52,778 nucleotides of DNA, taken from Winogradskyella sp. (lineage in GTDB: Bacteria; Bacteroidota; Bacteroidia; Flavobacteriales; Flavobacteriaceae). Location: positions 1-52,778 of the forward strand of contig NZ_JAOARH010000047.1 of assembly GCF_025210595.1 (NCBI RefSeq). Reading direction: 5' to 3'. Numbering within the stretch: the stretch's first letter is position 1; the number at the start of each line of letters is the position of its first letter. Positions 1 through 8,180 of this stretch are shown here, piece by piece. The position numbers and the translations under genes were made by a program. The notes under the pieces are model-generated. The model had not been told where the DNA came from and did not search any database. It was given only the letters and a program-made list of their open reading frames with translations.

Positions 1-3000
1 TATGAAATTTAAAATAGCAGGATCAAATTGGTTTGCACCTGTGTTAACATCAAATGTTACATCCCCTGCTAATAATGCTGCTGTTGGATTTCCTGTTGGA
101 ATCACGTCAAGACAGGCATCATCACTACACTCATAGGGGGCAGTAAATACATTTGTATTATTTAACGTACAAGATACTTCATCAGAAAATGTTGCCATTA
201 AATCTATTGCTCCACCATCTGCAGGAAGAACTACATCGACAAATGTATGTGGTGAGGTTAATCCAACTACTGAAACCGATGCCGAACCATCACCAGAAAG
301 ATCTAGAGTTCCAGAAGATGGAGCGCCAACAAAGGTTACTGTTATATCAGCAGTAAAAGTATCATCTAATAAATTACTTGGTGTACTATTGTCGTCGCAA
401 GGATCAATATTTGAAGATGTAATATCGGAAATATTACAAATAACACAAGCAGACGTATTACTTGGGTCCGTAACACCAATATTTGTTCCAGGGTAAGTTG
501 CTGAAACCACTGTTCCATTAGCGTTAACCTCTCCTTCGCCTAAAGTTAATGGATCTCCTAGTCCATATTGTTCTCCATCACCTGCATCAGCAGTAGGGTC
601 TATATATGCTTCATTAGCATCGCTACAACCATCACCATCACTGTCTGTATCTAAATGGTTTGGCGTGCCATCATCATCTGAATCATACACGTCTGGTATA
701 CCATCATTATTAGTATCTGTATAATCTGTAGTTGATCCATCTCCGGTACCACCATTATCATTATTATCTGCAAAGTTTGGAACACCATCTCCATCTTCAT
801 CTCCTAAAGGATCATTTCCACCTTCGCTTTCAGCGGTATCGTAAATACCATCGTTATCATCATCTAAATCATCACTATCTACAACACCATCATTATCTGA
901 GTCCAAAACATCTCTAAAATCAACATCATTTATTCCATCTGTATTTTGTAAAATAGCAGTATCATTTATTATACCATTAGGGTCTTCTAATCCTGTTGTA
1001 ATATCAATGGCATCATCTAAACCATCAAAGTCTATATCATTTCCTGATAACGTAATTACCGCTTCAACTGTATCGCTTAAACCATCATTATCTGAATCTG
1101 GATCTAAATAGTCTGGAACAGTATCTGAATTTATTAATACTCCATCTGTATTAACTGGTGTAATACCATTACTACCTGCTGCTCCAGCTCCTGGAGTAGC
1201 ATCATAAGTATCCGCCAATCCATCATTATCTGTATCATCTGGAATACCGTCACTATTAGAATCTAAAGGCGGTGTATAACCTGTTGTAGTTTGTGCTTCA
1301 TTATTATCTGGCACACCATCACCATCAGAATCTAAATCATATCCATCTGGTATACCGTCACCATCTGTATCTGTAAAGTTTGTTAATGGATTATTGTCAC
1401 CATCTATATTTGCATCTTCCTCTGTATCTAAAATACCATCATTATCATCATCAATATCTACTGTGTCTAAAATTCCGTCACCATCCCAATCAAGAGGATT
1501 TGGACCAATTTCACAACCAAAACCATCATTTGTTCCTGATGGATCAGCTACTAATATTTTCGTAAAGGCTGTTCCTGTAGTTGCAGTAGCAACATCAACT
1601 ATTTGATAAATGTCACCATTACCATTGTTAAAGGCATAAAAATTTCCTTGAACATCTTGCCATACAGCACCAAATGTATTGGATGTCATTGGGTCTGTAT
1701 TTGTTGTAGCATTTGCTATAGTTAGATTGAATCTTTGAGAAACACCTGTAGTAACATCTATTTTAGTTAGTCTAGGTATACCGCTATTTCTGGTCATACC
1801 ATAAATATGGTTTCCTACTAAATCATAATCTGCTGCCGAACTAAACACCCCAGAGATGCTCACCTCATTAACAGGAATACTAGCTGGATAAGATGCAATA
1901 CCTGTTACATCAAAAGTTACAATGGTACCACCACCTCCGCCATTCACGTATCCCACTTCATTTCCTAGTGAGAATAAGGTATTGTTAGTATTAACAGAAG
2001 CTCCAGTTAAAGTAATTACACCTATTTGATTGAAATTATCTGCAGGATCATAAACTCTAATTTCATTTCCACCTGATGGAGATGAATACACTAACTGTGT
2101 TGCTGCATTATAAGCACTATTCGTTGCATTAGTATTAGTTGAGCCTTGTAAAGTTCCTACTTGAACATAAGCTTGTAAAAAAGGGTTTAATCTAAAAACC
2201 TCTGCTGTAGACCCAGTACCTCTTGTTTGATATAAAGAATTAATAACACCGCACTGCAAAACAGCCGCAGCACAAACTGAAGATATACCATCGGTAACGT
2301 TAAAATTTGTACCCAAAGAATAAACGACACCTACTTCTATAACCAAACCATTTCCATTTACAGTAGCAGGATCAGTAATACCAAATTGACCTCCATCACC
2401 ACCATCAGCTCCATTGTAACCATATGCCTCATTAGCATCACTACATCCATCGTTATCACTATCTAGATTTTGAAAATCATAACTACCATCTGTATTTGTA
2501 TCTATTGGAGTTGCCAATTCTGCAGTATCATCTGCACCATTTGTATTGGTATCTGAAAAGCCTACATCATTTGAATCTATTTCACCATCATTATTGGTAT
2601 CTTGTATACCATAGCCTGCTTCATCTACATCATAAATACCGTCATTATCGCTATCTAGATCTAAATAATCAGGAATACTGTCACCATCTGTATCTGTTGG
2701 GTTAGTTGTTGGATTATTATCACCATCTAAATCTTCATCTTCAACACTATCTAAAACACCATCATTATCATTATCTACATCACATATGTCGCTAACATTA
2801 TCAAAATCCATATCTGGATTACCAGAAGCTGAAGCATCACAAGGGTCTAATGCATTGACATTTAAAACAACACATTCAATATTTTCACATAAATTATTTG
2901 AATTAGTAATAACAACACAATATTGATTTCCATCTAACGATAGATTTGTAACAATATCTAAACTTGCTGTTGTTACACCTGAATATACTGCATCATTATT

Positions 3001-5022
3001 TAATGCTGTTCCACCAGATGATGGATCACCTAAATACCATTGATAACTAAATCCTGTTGACACAGTATTTGCTGAAGGATCTAAATAATCTGGTGTTGTA
3101 TTTGGCAATGCACCTGTATAAACAGCTGTGCTAGTTATAGTAGCACTGTTTACTTCTAAAGTAGCAGTATTACCTTCTGTTTCTGTCTGATTAGTTGGAG
3201 CTACATAATTTACTTGTGTAGCAACCGTCTCATCTCCAGAATACCCATCATAACCATCTGTAATACTTCCGCCTGTAGTTACTTGACCTGAAGTATTAAA
3301 ACCATCACCATCTAATATACCATCATCATTAGAATCTGTACCTCCAGATTCAATTGTATCAAAACATCCATCATTATCACTATCTAAATCTTGAAAATCT
3401 GGTGTTCCATCACCATCTGTATCATATACATCGTTTATACCATCACCATTAGTATCTACAAAAACAGGAACTCCTGGATCGCTCTGATCCAAGTAATTTG
3501 GAATACCATCAGCATCAGCATCTAAAGAAGGATCTATACCTGTCCCACCATCTTCAACTGAATCTAAAATCCCATCGTTATCAGAATCAAGATCACACAA
3601 ATCTGGAATACTGTCATTTAAAACAGAATTACTATCTGTATCTATAGTTTCAACTAAGTTATAATATGTAATTATACCTCCATTACTACCTGGTTGAGCA
3701 TTATGTGCGTTCCCTATATTAGGAGCGTTGTTATGTACACCAGCACTACCTCCAGAAAGCAAAACATTTATTCCTGCTGGTAAGCTAGACAAGTTGTGCA
3801 ATAGCACACCTCCACCACCTCCACCACCTGGACCATGGATTACACCTGTATTCAAACTTTGACCATCACCACCTGTAACGTCAATATTTAAATTTCCAGA
3901 ATAAGATTTTATATCAAAAGCAACTGAACCACCAGCGCCACCGCCACCACCACCATCAATTCCGGTAGCTGTTGGTGTAGCATCAATTCCTGATACGTCT
4001 ATTGTATTATTATTTCCTACTAAGGTTGTTGCTCTAATAACAACAATACCCCCTCCATTTGAAGCAATTGCAGAATTATTTGATGTTACAAAACCTGCTC
4101 CACCAGCACCACCAAAGAAAACTCGTCTTTGATTACTAATAAAAGGAGCAAGTGCATTTCCACCTATTCCTCCAGCTGTTGCGCCATTAACATCACACCA
4201 TCTATCTCCACCAATTCCACCAGCACCATAGTTGGCACCACCACCACCACCAGAATCTCCTGATACTCCAGCTCCACCACCATTTCCTAATGGTGATCTA
4301 CCTTTTTGGTTATTTACTCCTGGTACAGCAACACCTCCACCTTTAAACCAACTATCTGTATTAGCTACATTTAAATTATATTGAACATTTGGATTGATAA
4401 AACAATTATCTGGAGAGCCATTAGAAGTCATTTCAACACCTATATACCCAGAACCTGAAGCATTAACATTTGCATTAAGTGTTAGAGTGCCTTCAACAAA
4501 TAATGCAATAATACCACCTTCGCCAGTAGCTGGATTCCAAGGCTGAGCTTGTAATTCAGATATTACATTAACATCACCAGAATAATTTGGAACACGAACT
4601 AATTGAATCACTCCGCTTGAATCATATGCGTTTTTTAAGGGTGCGGAAGGAGAAATTGTATTTCCTACTATGGCTCCTACATCAAAAAACTCATAATTAC
4701 CAGCATTTCCTAAATCAATGATATCTCCACCTGTTGATGTATTAGTTTGATCTATTGTAGCACCTTTTAATTGTACTATTAAAACTTTGTCTCCAACAGA
4801 AAAAGCAGAGGCATCAGCAACATCAATATCATTAATACATAAAGGATTAGTGTCACATGTACCACATCCTGGATTAGTAATACTTGTAACAGATTCATAA
4901 TCATTGATTATACCTCCAATATTTGTTTGAGAATGTAAACTTGAAAATATTAAAACTGCAAAAAATACTATCTTATATTTTACAATTTTAAAATTTAACG
5001 AGAATCGAGTAGTGATTTTCAT
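1..5022 (-). CDS. Giant secreted adhesin-like protein with three TSP3 repeat blocks (3' end outside window)
   Basis: An open frame of 1674 codons runs from the ATG at 5022 off the left edge; no stop was seen when it was read through. Residues 1-31 form a signal peptide with a hydrophobic core ending before HSQ. A Gly-rich region (about 230-417) follows. Asp-rich thrombospondin type 3 calcium-binding repeats (DxDxDG type) come in three blocks, about 460-577, 730-860 and 1174-1474. The second and third blocks are separated by a region at about 894-1174 resembling the DUF6923 propeller-like domain (contains GMTRNSGIPRLTKID). The module CSDANEAY followed by a Gly/Asp-rich cap occurs twice (near 2430 and 620), so internal duplication is likely. 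The last 200 residues look like the start of an Ig-like beta repeat. By family, such proteins are exported by the type IX system and act at the cell surface; the expected C-terminal sorting domain lies outside the window. Ligand unknown. Confidence 0.85.
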   Translation of the reverse strand, partial: MKITTRFSLNFKIVKYKIVFFAVLIFSSLHSQTNIGGIINDYESVTSITNPGCGTCDTNPLCINDIDVADASAFSVGDKVLIVQLKGATIDQTNTSTGGDIIDLGNAGNYEFFDVGAIVGNTISPSAPLKNAYDSSGVIQLVRVPNYSGDVNVISELQAQPWNPATGEGGIIALFVEGTLTLNANVNASGSGYIGVEMTSNGSPDNCFINPNVQYNLNVANTDSWFKGGGVAVPGVNNQKGRSPLGNGGGAGVSGDSGGGGGANYGAGGIGGDRWCDVNGATAGGIGGNALAPFISNQRRVFFGGAGGAGFVTSNNSAIASNGGGIVVIRATTLVGNNNTIDVSGIDATPTATGIDGGGGGGAGGSVAFDIKSYSGNLNIDVTGGDGQSLNTGVIHGPGGGGGGGVLLHNLSSLPAGINVLLSGGSAGVHNNAPNIGNAHNAQPGSNGGIITYYNLVETIDTDSNSVLNDSIPDLCDLDSDNDGILDSVEDGGTGIDPSLDADADGIPNYLDQSDPGVPVFVDTNGDGINDVYDTDGDGTPDFQDLDSDNDGCFDTIESGGTDSNDDGILDGDGFNTSGQVTTGGSITDGYDGYSGDETVATQVNYVAPTNQTETEGNTATLEVNSATITSTAVYTGALPNTTPDYLDPSANTVSTGFSYQWYLGDPSSGGTALNNDAVYSGVTTASLDIVTNLSLDGNQYCVVITNSNNLCENIECVVLNVNALDPCDASASGNPDMDFDNVSDICDVDNDNDGVLDSVEDEDLDGDNNPTTNPTDTDGDSIPDYLDLDSDNDGIYDVDEAGYGIQDTNNDGEIDSNDVGFSDTNTNGADDTAELATPIDTNTDGSYDFQNLDSDNDGCSDANEAYGYNGADGGDGGQFGITDPATVNGNGLVIEVGVVYSLGTNFNVTDGISSVCAAAVLQCGVINSLYQTRGTGSTAEVFRLNPFLQAYVQVGTLQGSTNTNATNSAYNAATQLVYSSPSGGNEIRVYDPADNFNQIGVITLTGASVNTNNTLFSLGNEVGYVNGGGGGTIVTFDVTGIASYPASIPVNEVSISGVFSSAADYDLVGNHIYGMTRNSGIPRLTKIDVTTGVSQRFNLTIANATTNTDPMTSNTFGAVWQDVQGNFYAFNNGNGDIYQIVDVATATTGTAFTKILVADPSGTNDGFGCEIGPNPLDWDGDGILDTVDIDDDNDGILDTEEDANIDGDNNPLTNFTDTDGDGIPDGYDLDSDGDGVPDNNEAQTTTGYTPPLDSNSDGIPDDTDNDGLADTYDATPGAGAAGSNGITPVNTDGVLINSDTVPDYLDPDSDNDGLSDTVEAVITLSGNDIDFDGLDDAIDITTGLEDPNGIINDTAILQNTDGINDVDFRDVLDSDNDGVVDSDDLDDDNDGIYDTAESEGGNDPLGDEDGDGVPNFADNNDNGGTGDGSTTDYTDTNNDGIPDVYDSDDDGTPNHLDTDSDGDGCSDANEAYIDPTADAGDGEQYGLGDPLTLGEGEVNANGTVVSATYPGTNIGVTDPSNTSACVICNISDITSSNIDPCDDNSTPSNLLDDTFTADITVTFVGAPSSGTLDLSGDGSASVSVVGLTSPHTFVDVVLPADGGAIDLMATFSDEVSCTLNNTNVFTAPYECSDDACLDVIPTGNPTAALLAGDVTFDVNTGANQFDPAILNFI

Positions 5023-5062
5023 ATTTTTATATAGTTGATATGTAATTCATTATAACACAAAA

Positions 5063-5078
5063 GGCAGATGTATCTGCC
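5063..5078 (-). promoter_or_regulatory. Perfect inverted repeat in the adhesin 5' leader
   Basis: GGCAGAT-GT-ATCTGCC is a perfect 7-bp inverted repeat with a 2-base centre. It lies between the adhesin -7 box (5088-5095) and its ATG (5022), just downstream of the expected transcription start. It could be an operator for a dimeric regulator or a 5' mRNA stem; a 2-base loop makes an operator somewhat more likely than a simple RNA hairpin. No regulator is encoded next to it. Confidence 0.4.
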
Positions 5079-5087
5079 GATAAAATG

Positions 5088-5118
5088 CAAATATATTCGT
5101 TGAAATGTAAAAAACAAA
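5088..5118 (-). promoter_or_regulatory. Bacteroidota-type promoter for the adhesin gene
   Basis: Read on the minus strand, TTTG (5118-5115), a 19-base spacer and TATATTTG (5095-5088) match the Bacteroidota sigma-A consensus TTTG-N19-TAnnTTTG exactly. The -7 box is 65 bases upstream of the ATG at 5022, leaving a leader of about 60 bases that carries the inverted repeat at 5063-5078. Confidence 0.7.
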
Positions 5119-5377
5119 TTTTTTTAACAAGAATATTCTGTTGTAAACAATGTTAATTATCTAAAAATCAATTCAGACGTGTTAGGAAGTCTGTAGGTTA
5201 AAATTGGAACTAAACTGTTTTTGTAATGAAGAGATTTGCTATTAATCAACTCCATTTCTAGTATAGTAAAAAATTATAAAAATTTCTTAAGGTAAAATTA
5301 ATAAAAAGATTTATACAACAACAATAATTAAATAAATTAATCGATAACATACATCAAAAAAAAATGTTTTATACTAT

Positions 5378-5385
5378 TATATTTG
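5378..5385 (+). promoter_or_regulatory. Candidate -7 box for prfC
   Basis: TATATTTG matches TAnnTTTG and sits 23 bases before the prfC ATG. No convincing TTG/TTTG -33 element is seen 17-20 bases upstream, so only half of the promoter is supported. Confidence 0.45.
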
Positions 5386-5408
5386 CATCACCTTTTCAAA
5401 AAGTTTAA

Positions 5409-6998
5409 ATGAGTTTTATAGAAGAAATTAAAAGAAGAAGAACATTTGGTATCATTTCGCATCCAGATGCAGGTAAAACAACACTAACCGAAAAACTTTT
5501 ATTATTTGGTGGTGCTATACAAGAAGCTGGCGCTGTAAAAAGTAATAAAATAAAGAAAGGAGCTACCAGTGATTTTATGGAAATTGAGCGCCAACGTGGT
5601 ATTTCTGTTGCAACTTCTGTTTTAGCTTTTGAATATAATGGTGTAAAGATTAACATTCTTGATACGCCTGGGCATAAAGATTTTGCTGAAGATACATTCA
5701 GAACTTTAACTGCTGTAGATAGTGTTATCGTAGTAATTGATGTTGCCAAAGGTGTTGAGGAACAAACCGAAAAATTGGTAGAGGTGTGTAGAATGCGCAA
5801 CATACCAATGATTGTTTTTATAAACAAACTAGATCGAGAAGGTAAAGACGCCTTTGATCTTTTAGATGAAGTAGAACAGAAATTAGGTCTTAGAGTAACT
5901 CCCTTAAGTTTCCCAATAGGAATGGGTTATGATTTTAAAGGCATTTATAATATTTGGGAGAAAAATGTTAACCTCTTTAAAGGAGAAAGCAAACAACATA
6001 TTAATGACACCGTTGAAATTTCTGATTTAAATTCTGAAGAGCTAGATAAGTTAGTAGGCGAAAATGCTGCCCAAACACTTAGAGATGAAATAGAGTTGGT
6101 AGATGGTATTTATCCTGAATTTGACAAAGATGCTTATCTTAATGGTGAACTACAGCCTGTATTCTTTGGTTCTGCTTTAAATAATTTTGGTGTGAGAGAG
6201 CTATTAGATTGCTTTGTAGAAATCGCTCCTAAACCAAGACCTAAACATAGTGATGAACGCTTAGTAAAACCTGATGAGGAAAAATTCACAGGATTTGTAT
6301 TTAAGATTCATGCTAATATGGATCCTAACCACAGAAATCGTTTAGCCTTTGTGAAAATAGTTTCTGGTGAATTTAAGAGAAATACTCCTTATCTACACGT
6401 AAGACATAATAAAAAGCTTAAGTTTTCTAGTCCTAATGCGTTTTTTGCAGAAAAAAAACAAATTGTAGATGTATCGTATCCTGGAGATATTGTAGGTCTG
6501 CAAGACACCGGTAATTTTAAAATTGGCGACACATTAACAGAAGGCGAAATACTTAATTATAAAGGTATTCCAAGTTTTTCTCCAGAGCACTTTAGATACA
6601 TTAACAATGCCGACCCAATGAAATCTAAGCAGTTATACAAAGGTATTGACCAATTAATGGATGAAGGTGTTGCTCAACTTTTTACGTTAGATTATAATGG
6701 TAGAAAAGTAATAGGAACGGTAGGTGCTTTACAATATGAAGTTATTCAGTATCGATTAGAGCATGAATATGGTGCTAAATGCAACTATGAAAATCTAAAT
6801 GTTCATAAAGCTTGTTGGGTACAAACAGATGATGAAAAGAGCGAAGAGTTTAAAGATTTTATGAGAGTAAAACAACGCTACTTAGCTAGAGATAAACAAA
6901 ATCAATTGGTATTCTTAGCAGACTCTATGTTTACATTACAAATGACACAGCAAAAATACCCAAGCATTACCTTTCACATGACTTCAGAATTTGAATAA
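5409..6998 (+). CDS. prfC: Peptide chain release factor 3
   Basis: RF3 is a translational GTPase that recycles RF1/RF2 from the ribosome after peptide release. The 529-residue length is normal for the family. G1 is SHPDAGKTT (17-25), the switch region has ERQRGIS (60-66), G3 is DTPGHKDF (85-92) and G4 is NKLDRE (139-144), all of RF3 rather than EF-G type (HPDAGKTT; no EF-G domain IV/V extension). The C-terminal half continues into beta-barrel domain II and the RF3-specific domain III. It is transcribed alone and divergently from the adhesin gene; a candidate -7 box lies 23 bases before the ATG. No strong terminator follows. Confidence 0.96.
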   Translation: MSFIEEIKRRRTFGIISHPDAGKTTLTEKLLLFGGAIQEAGAVKSNKIKKGATSDFMEIERQRGISVATSVLAFEYNGVKINILDTPGHKDFAEDTFRTLTAVDSVIVVIDVAKGVEEQTEKLVEVCRMRNIPMIVFINKLDREGKDAFDLLDEVEQKLGLRVTPLSFPIGMGYDFKGIYNIWEKNVNLFKGESKQHINDTVEISDLNSEELDKLVGENAAQTLRDEIELVDGIYPEFDKDAYLNGELQPVFFGSALNNFGVRELLDCFVEIAPKPRPKHSDERLVKPDEEKFTGFVFKIHANMDPNHRNRLAFVKIVSGEFKRNTPYLHVRHNKKLKFSSPNAFFAEKKQIVDVSYPGDIVGLQDTGNFKIGDTLTEGEILNYKGIPSFSPEHFRYINNADPMKSKQLYKGIDQLMDEGVAQLFTLDYNGRKVIGTVGALQYEVIQYRLEHEYGAKCNYENLNVHKACWVQTDDEKSEEFKDFMRVKQRYLARDKQNQLVFLADSMFTLQMTQQKYPSITFHMTSEFE

Positions 6999-7138
6999 TT
7001 CGGAGTGTATTTCGTCGAAAATCGCATTAAATCAATGCATTTGGTCGATGTAATTTGTTTTTTGACGATATTTTAATTATACTTGAGTATCAATATCTAA
7101 TTTGATAATAAGATTAACCCCAAACTAATCTACTTATT

Positions 7139-7369
7139 ATGGATATAAATGCAAATGTTTTCAGTAATGAAGATATTACTGTTACCTACGAACCACGTTG
7201 CTGCGTAAATGCAGGTATTTGCGCTAAACAACTCTCTGAAGTCTTTAGAAATTCTGTTATTCCATGGATTGATCTTGATGGTGCTAAAACTAAAACTATC
7301 ATTAATCAAATAAAAAAATGTCCTTCTGGTGCATTAAAATACTATTCAAACAAAAAAGATGTCGCTTAA
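7139..7369 (+). CDS. Small (4Fe-4S) mono-cluster protein, Fer4_19 type
   Basis: This 76-residue protein has the arrangement of the divergent 4Fe-4S mono-cluster family (Fer4_19): YEPRCCVNAGIC near residues 17-28 and KCPSGAL at 60-66. Four cysteines (C21, C22, C28, C61) are present; three or four of these could hold a cluster, with the last in the usual CPSGAL motif. Such proteins are cytosolic and often lie beside redox or stress genes, but the partner is unknown. It lies 140 bases after prfC on the same strand, followed at once by a strong rho-independent terminator, so it ends a transcription unit. The start is the only ATG before the conserved TYEPRCC motif with suitable length. Confidence 0.82.
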   Translation: MDINANVFSNEDITVTYEPRCCVNAGICAKQLSEVFRNSVIPWIDLDGAKTKTIINQIKKCPSGALKYYSNKKDVA

Positions 7370-7386
7370 ATTTTAATTATGTGCTA

Positions 7387-7422
7387 AAAAAATCCTTAAG
7401 GATATACCCTAAGGATTTTTTA
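7387..7422 (+). terminator. Rho-independent terminator after the Fe-S gene
   Basis: AAAAATCCTTA (7388-7398) pairs perfectly with TAAGGATTTTT (7410-7420) around an 11-base loop, followed by a T-rich tail. A-runs on the opposite side could let it work on both strands. Confidence 0.85.
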
Positions 7423-7693
7423 TTTTATCGTCTATTTTTGGCCTAAATAGTAAAATACCTCAATTAAACTCTTTTAAGAGCGTTTTAAAATTATTACATC
7501 AGATTACAAAGCCTAAAAATTTAAATCTAATAAAAGCAAAATATACGACTCATTTTTAATTGACTAATTAAATAGTAAAATGATCTTACATAAATAATTT
7601 CTATGTTAATAAAATACTATATCTGACATGTAATTCCGAAAAAATTTAAAGGAATATCATTGAAAACATTTCTCTAAACCACAAATTATAAAT
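7423..7693. other. Gene-free AT-rich spacer
   Basis: Between the Fe-S gene terminator and the end of the DUF3467 gene (convergent) there is very AT-rich sequence with no convincing ORF, tRNA or repeat. It may hold the 3' end signals of the DUF3467 transcript, but no clear hairpin with a U-tract was found. Confidence 0.5.
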
Positions 7694-8011
7694 CTATGCC
7701 TGACCTGTTGGTCCGAAATTTAAAGGAATAGGTGGTTGATCGTAATCTTTGATTTCACCATGGGCTTTTTCGAAACGTTGTACATTATCGCCTAAAGCTT
7801 TTAATAATCGTTTTGCGTGTTGTGGAGTTAATATTATTCTAGATTTCACCTTACTTTTTGGTGTTCCTGGCATAATACTAACAAAGTCTACAACAAATTC
7901 TGATACGGAATGATTTATAATAGCTAAATTGGAGTACGTACCCTCAGCTACCTTTTCATCTAACTCTATATTTATCTGCCCTTTTTTCGGGTTGTTTTTT
8001 TCGTCTGCCAT
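7694..8011 (-). CDS. DUF3467 domain protein
   Basis: This small soluble protein of 105 residues matches the DUF3467 family: N-terminal INIELDE, central YSNLAIINHSVSEFVVDF, then ILTPQHAKRLLKALGDNVQRFE and a Pro-rich tail. Its biochemical role is not known. It lies downstream of rpoC on the same strand but is separated from it by a strong hairpin terminator (8107-8141), so it is probably expressed partly by read-through or from its own promoter. The same neighbourhood (rpoC then DUF3467) is, to my knowledge, common in flavobacteria, which hints at a link with gene expression. The start is the ATG at 8011; no signal peptide or membrane segment is seen. Confidence 0.85.
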   Translation of the reverse strand: MADEKNNPKKGQINIELDEKVAEGTYSNLAIINHSVSEFVVDFVSIMPGTPKSKVKSRIILTPQHAKRLLKALGDNVQRFEKAHGEIKDYDQPPIPLNFGPTGQA

Positions 8012-8106
8012 TGAAAATTTATTTTTGCTCCCAATACTAATTGAAAGCTTTATTAATGATTTATTTATAATTATACTTAGAAAAGCTCAGTACGAGCTAC
8101 AATTAA

Positions 8107-8141
8107 AAAAGCCTTCAATCTATACAAGAATGAAGGCTTTT
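8107..8141 (-). terminator. Rho-independent terminator of the rpoBC operon
   Basis: AAAAGCCTTCA (8107-8117) pairs with TGAAGGCTTTT (8131-8141) around a 13-base loop. On the minus strand the stem is followed by a U-run (complement of the A-run 8105-8110). It lies 40 bases after the rpoC stop codon. Confidence 0.85.
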
Positions 8142-8150
8142 ACTTTATTT

Positions 8151-8172
8151 AGATTTCTGCCTTCGCAGAAAT
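8151..8172 (-). repeat. Stop-codon-associated palindromic repeat, copy 1
   Basis: ATTTCTGC-CTTC-GCAGAAAT is a perfect 8-bp inverted repeat starting nine bases after the rpoC stop codon. Read on the minus strand it ends in AGAAATCT, as do the copies at 29811, 38334 and 40691. It has no U-tract, so it is not a standard terminator. Confidence 0.75.
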
Positions 8173-8180
8173 GAAAAATT

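Larger units (their letters stand above)
5023..5408. other. Divergent intergenic region between adhesin and prfC
   Basis: This 386-base AT-rich region separates two divergent genes. It holds the adhesin promoter and inverted repeat on its left side and a candidate prfC -7 box on its right side. I see no further gene, tRNA or repeat between 5120 and 5370. Confidence 0.6.

Noticed and set aside
153-2705. Short plus-strand ORFs opposite the adhesin
   Set aside because: They have His/Tyr/Leu-rich compositions caused by reading GAT-rich codons backwards and no initiation context.
600-3640. Regularly repeated short motifs (ATCACCATC/ATCATTATC-like) that look like a CRISPR array or satellite
   Set aside because: They are the codons for Asp-rich TSP3 repeats of the minus-strand adhesin, in frame and with varied spacing.
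7011-7060. Possible prfC terminator (TCGTCGAAAA...TTTTTGACGA with GCATT/AATGC inside)
   Set aside because: The stems are short, imperfect and far apart; no compact hairpin with a U-tract.
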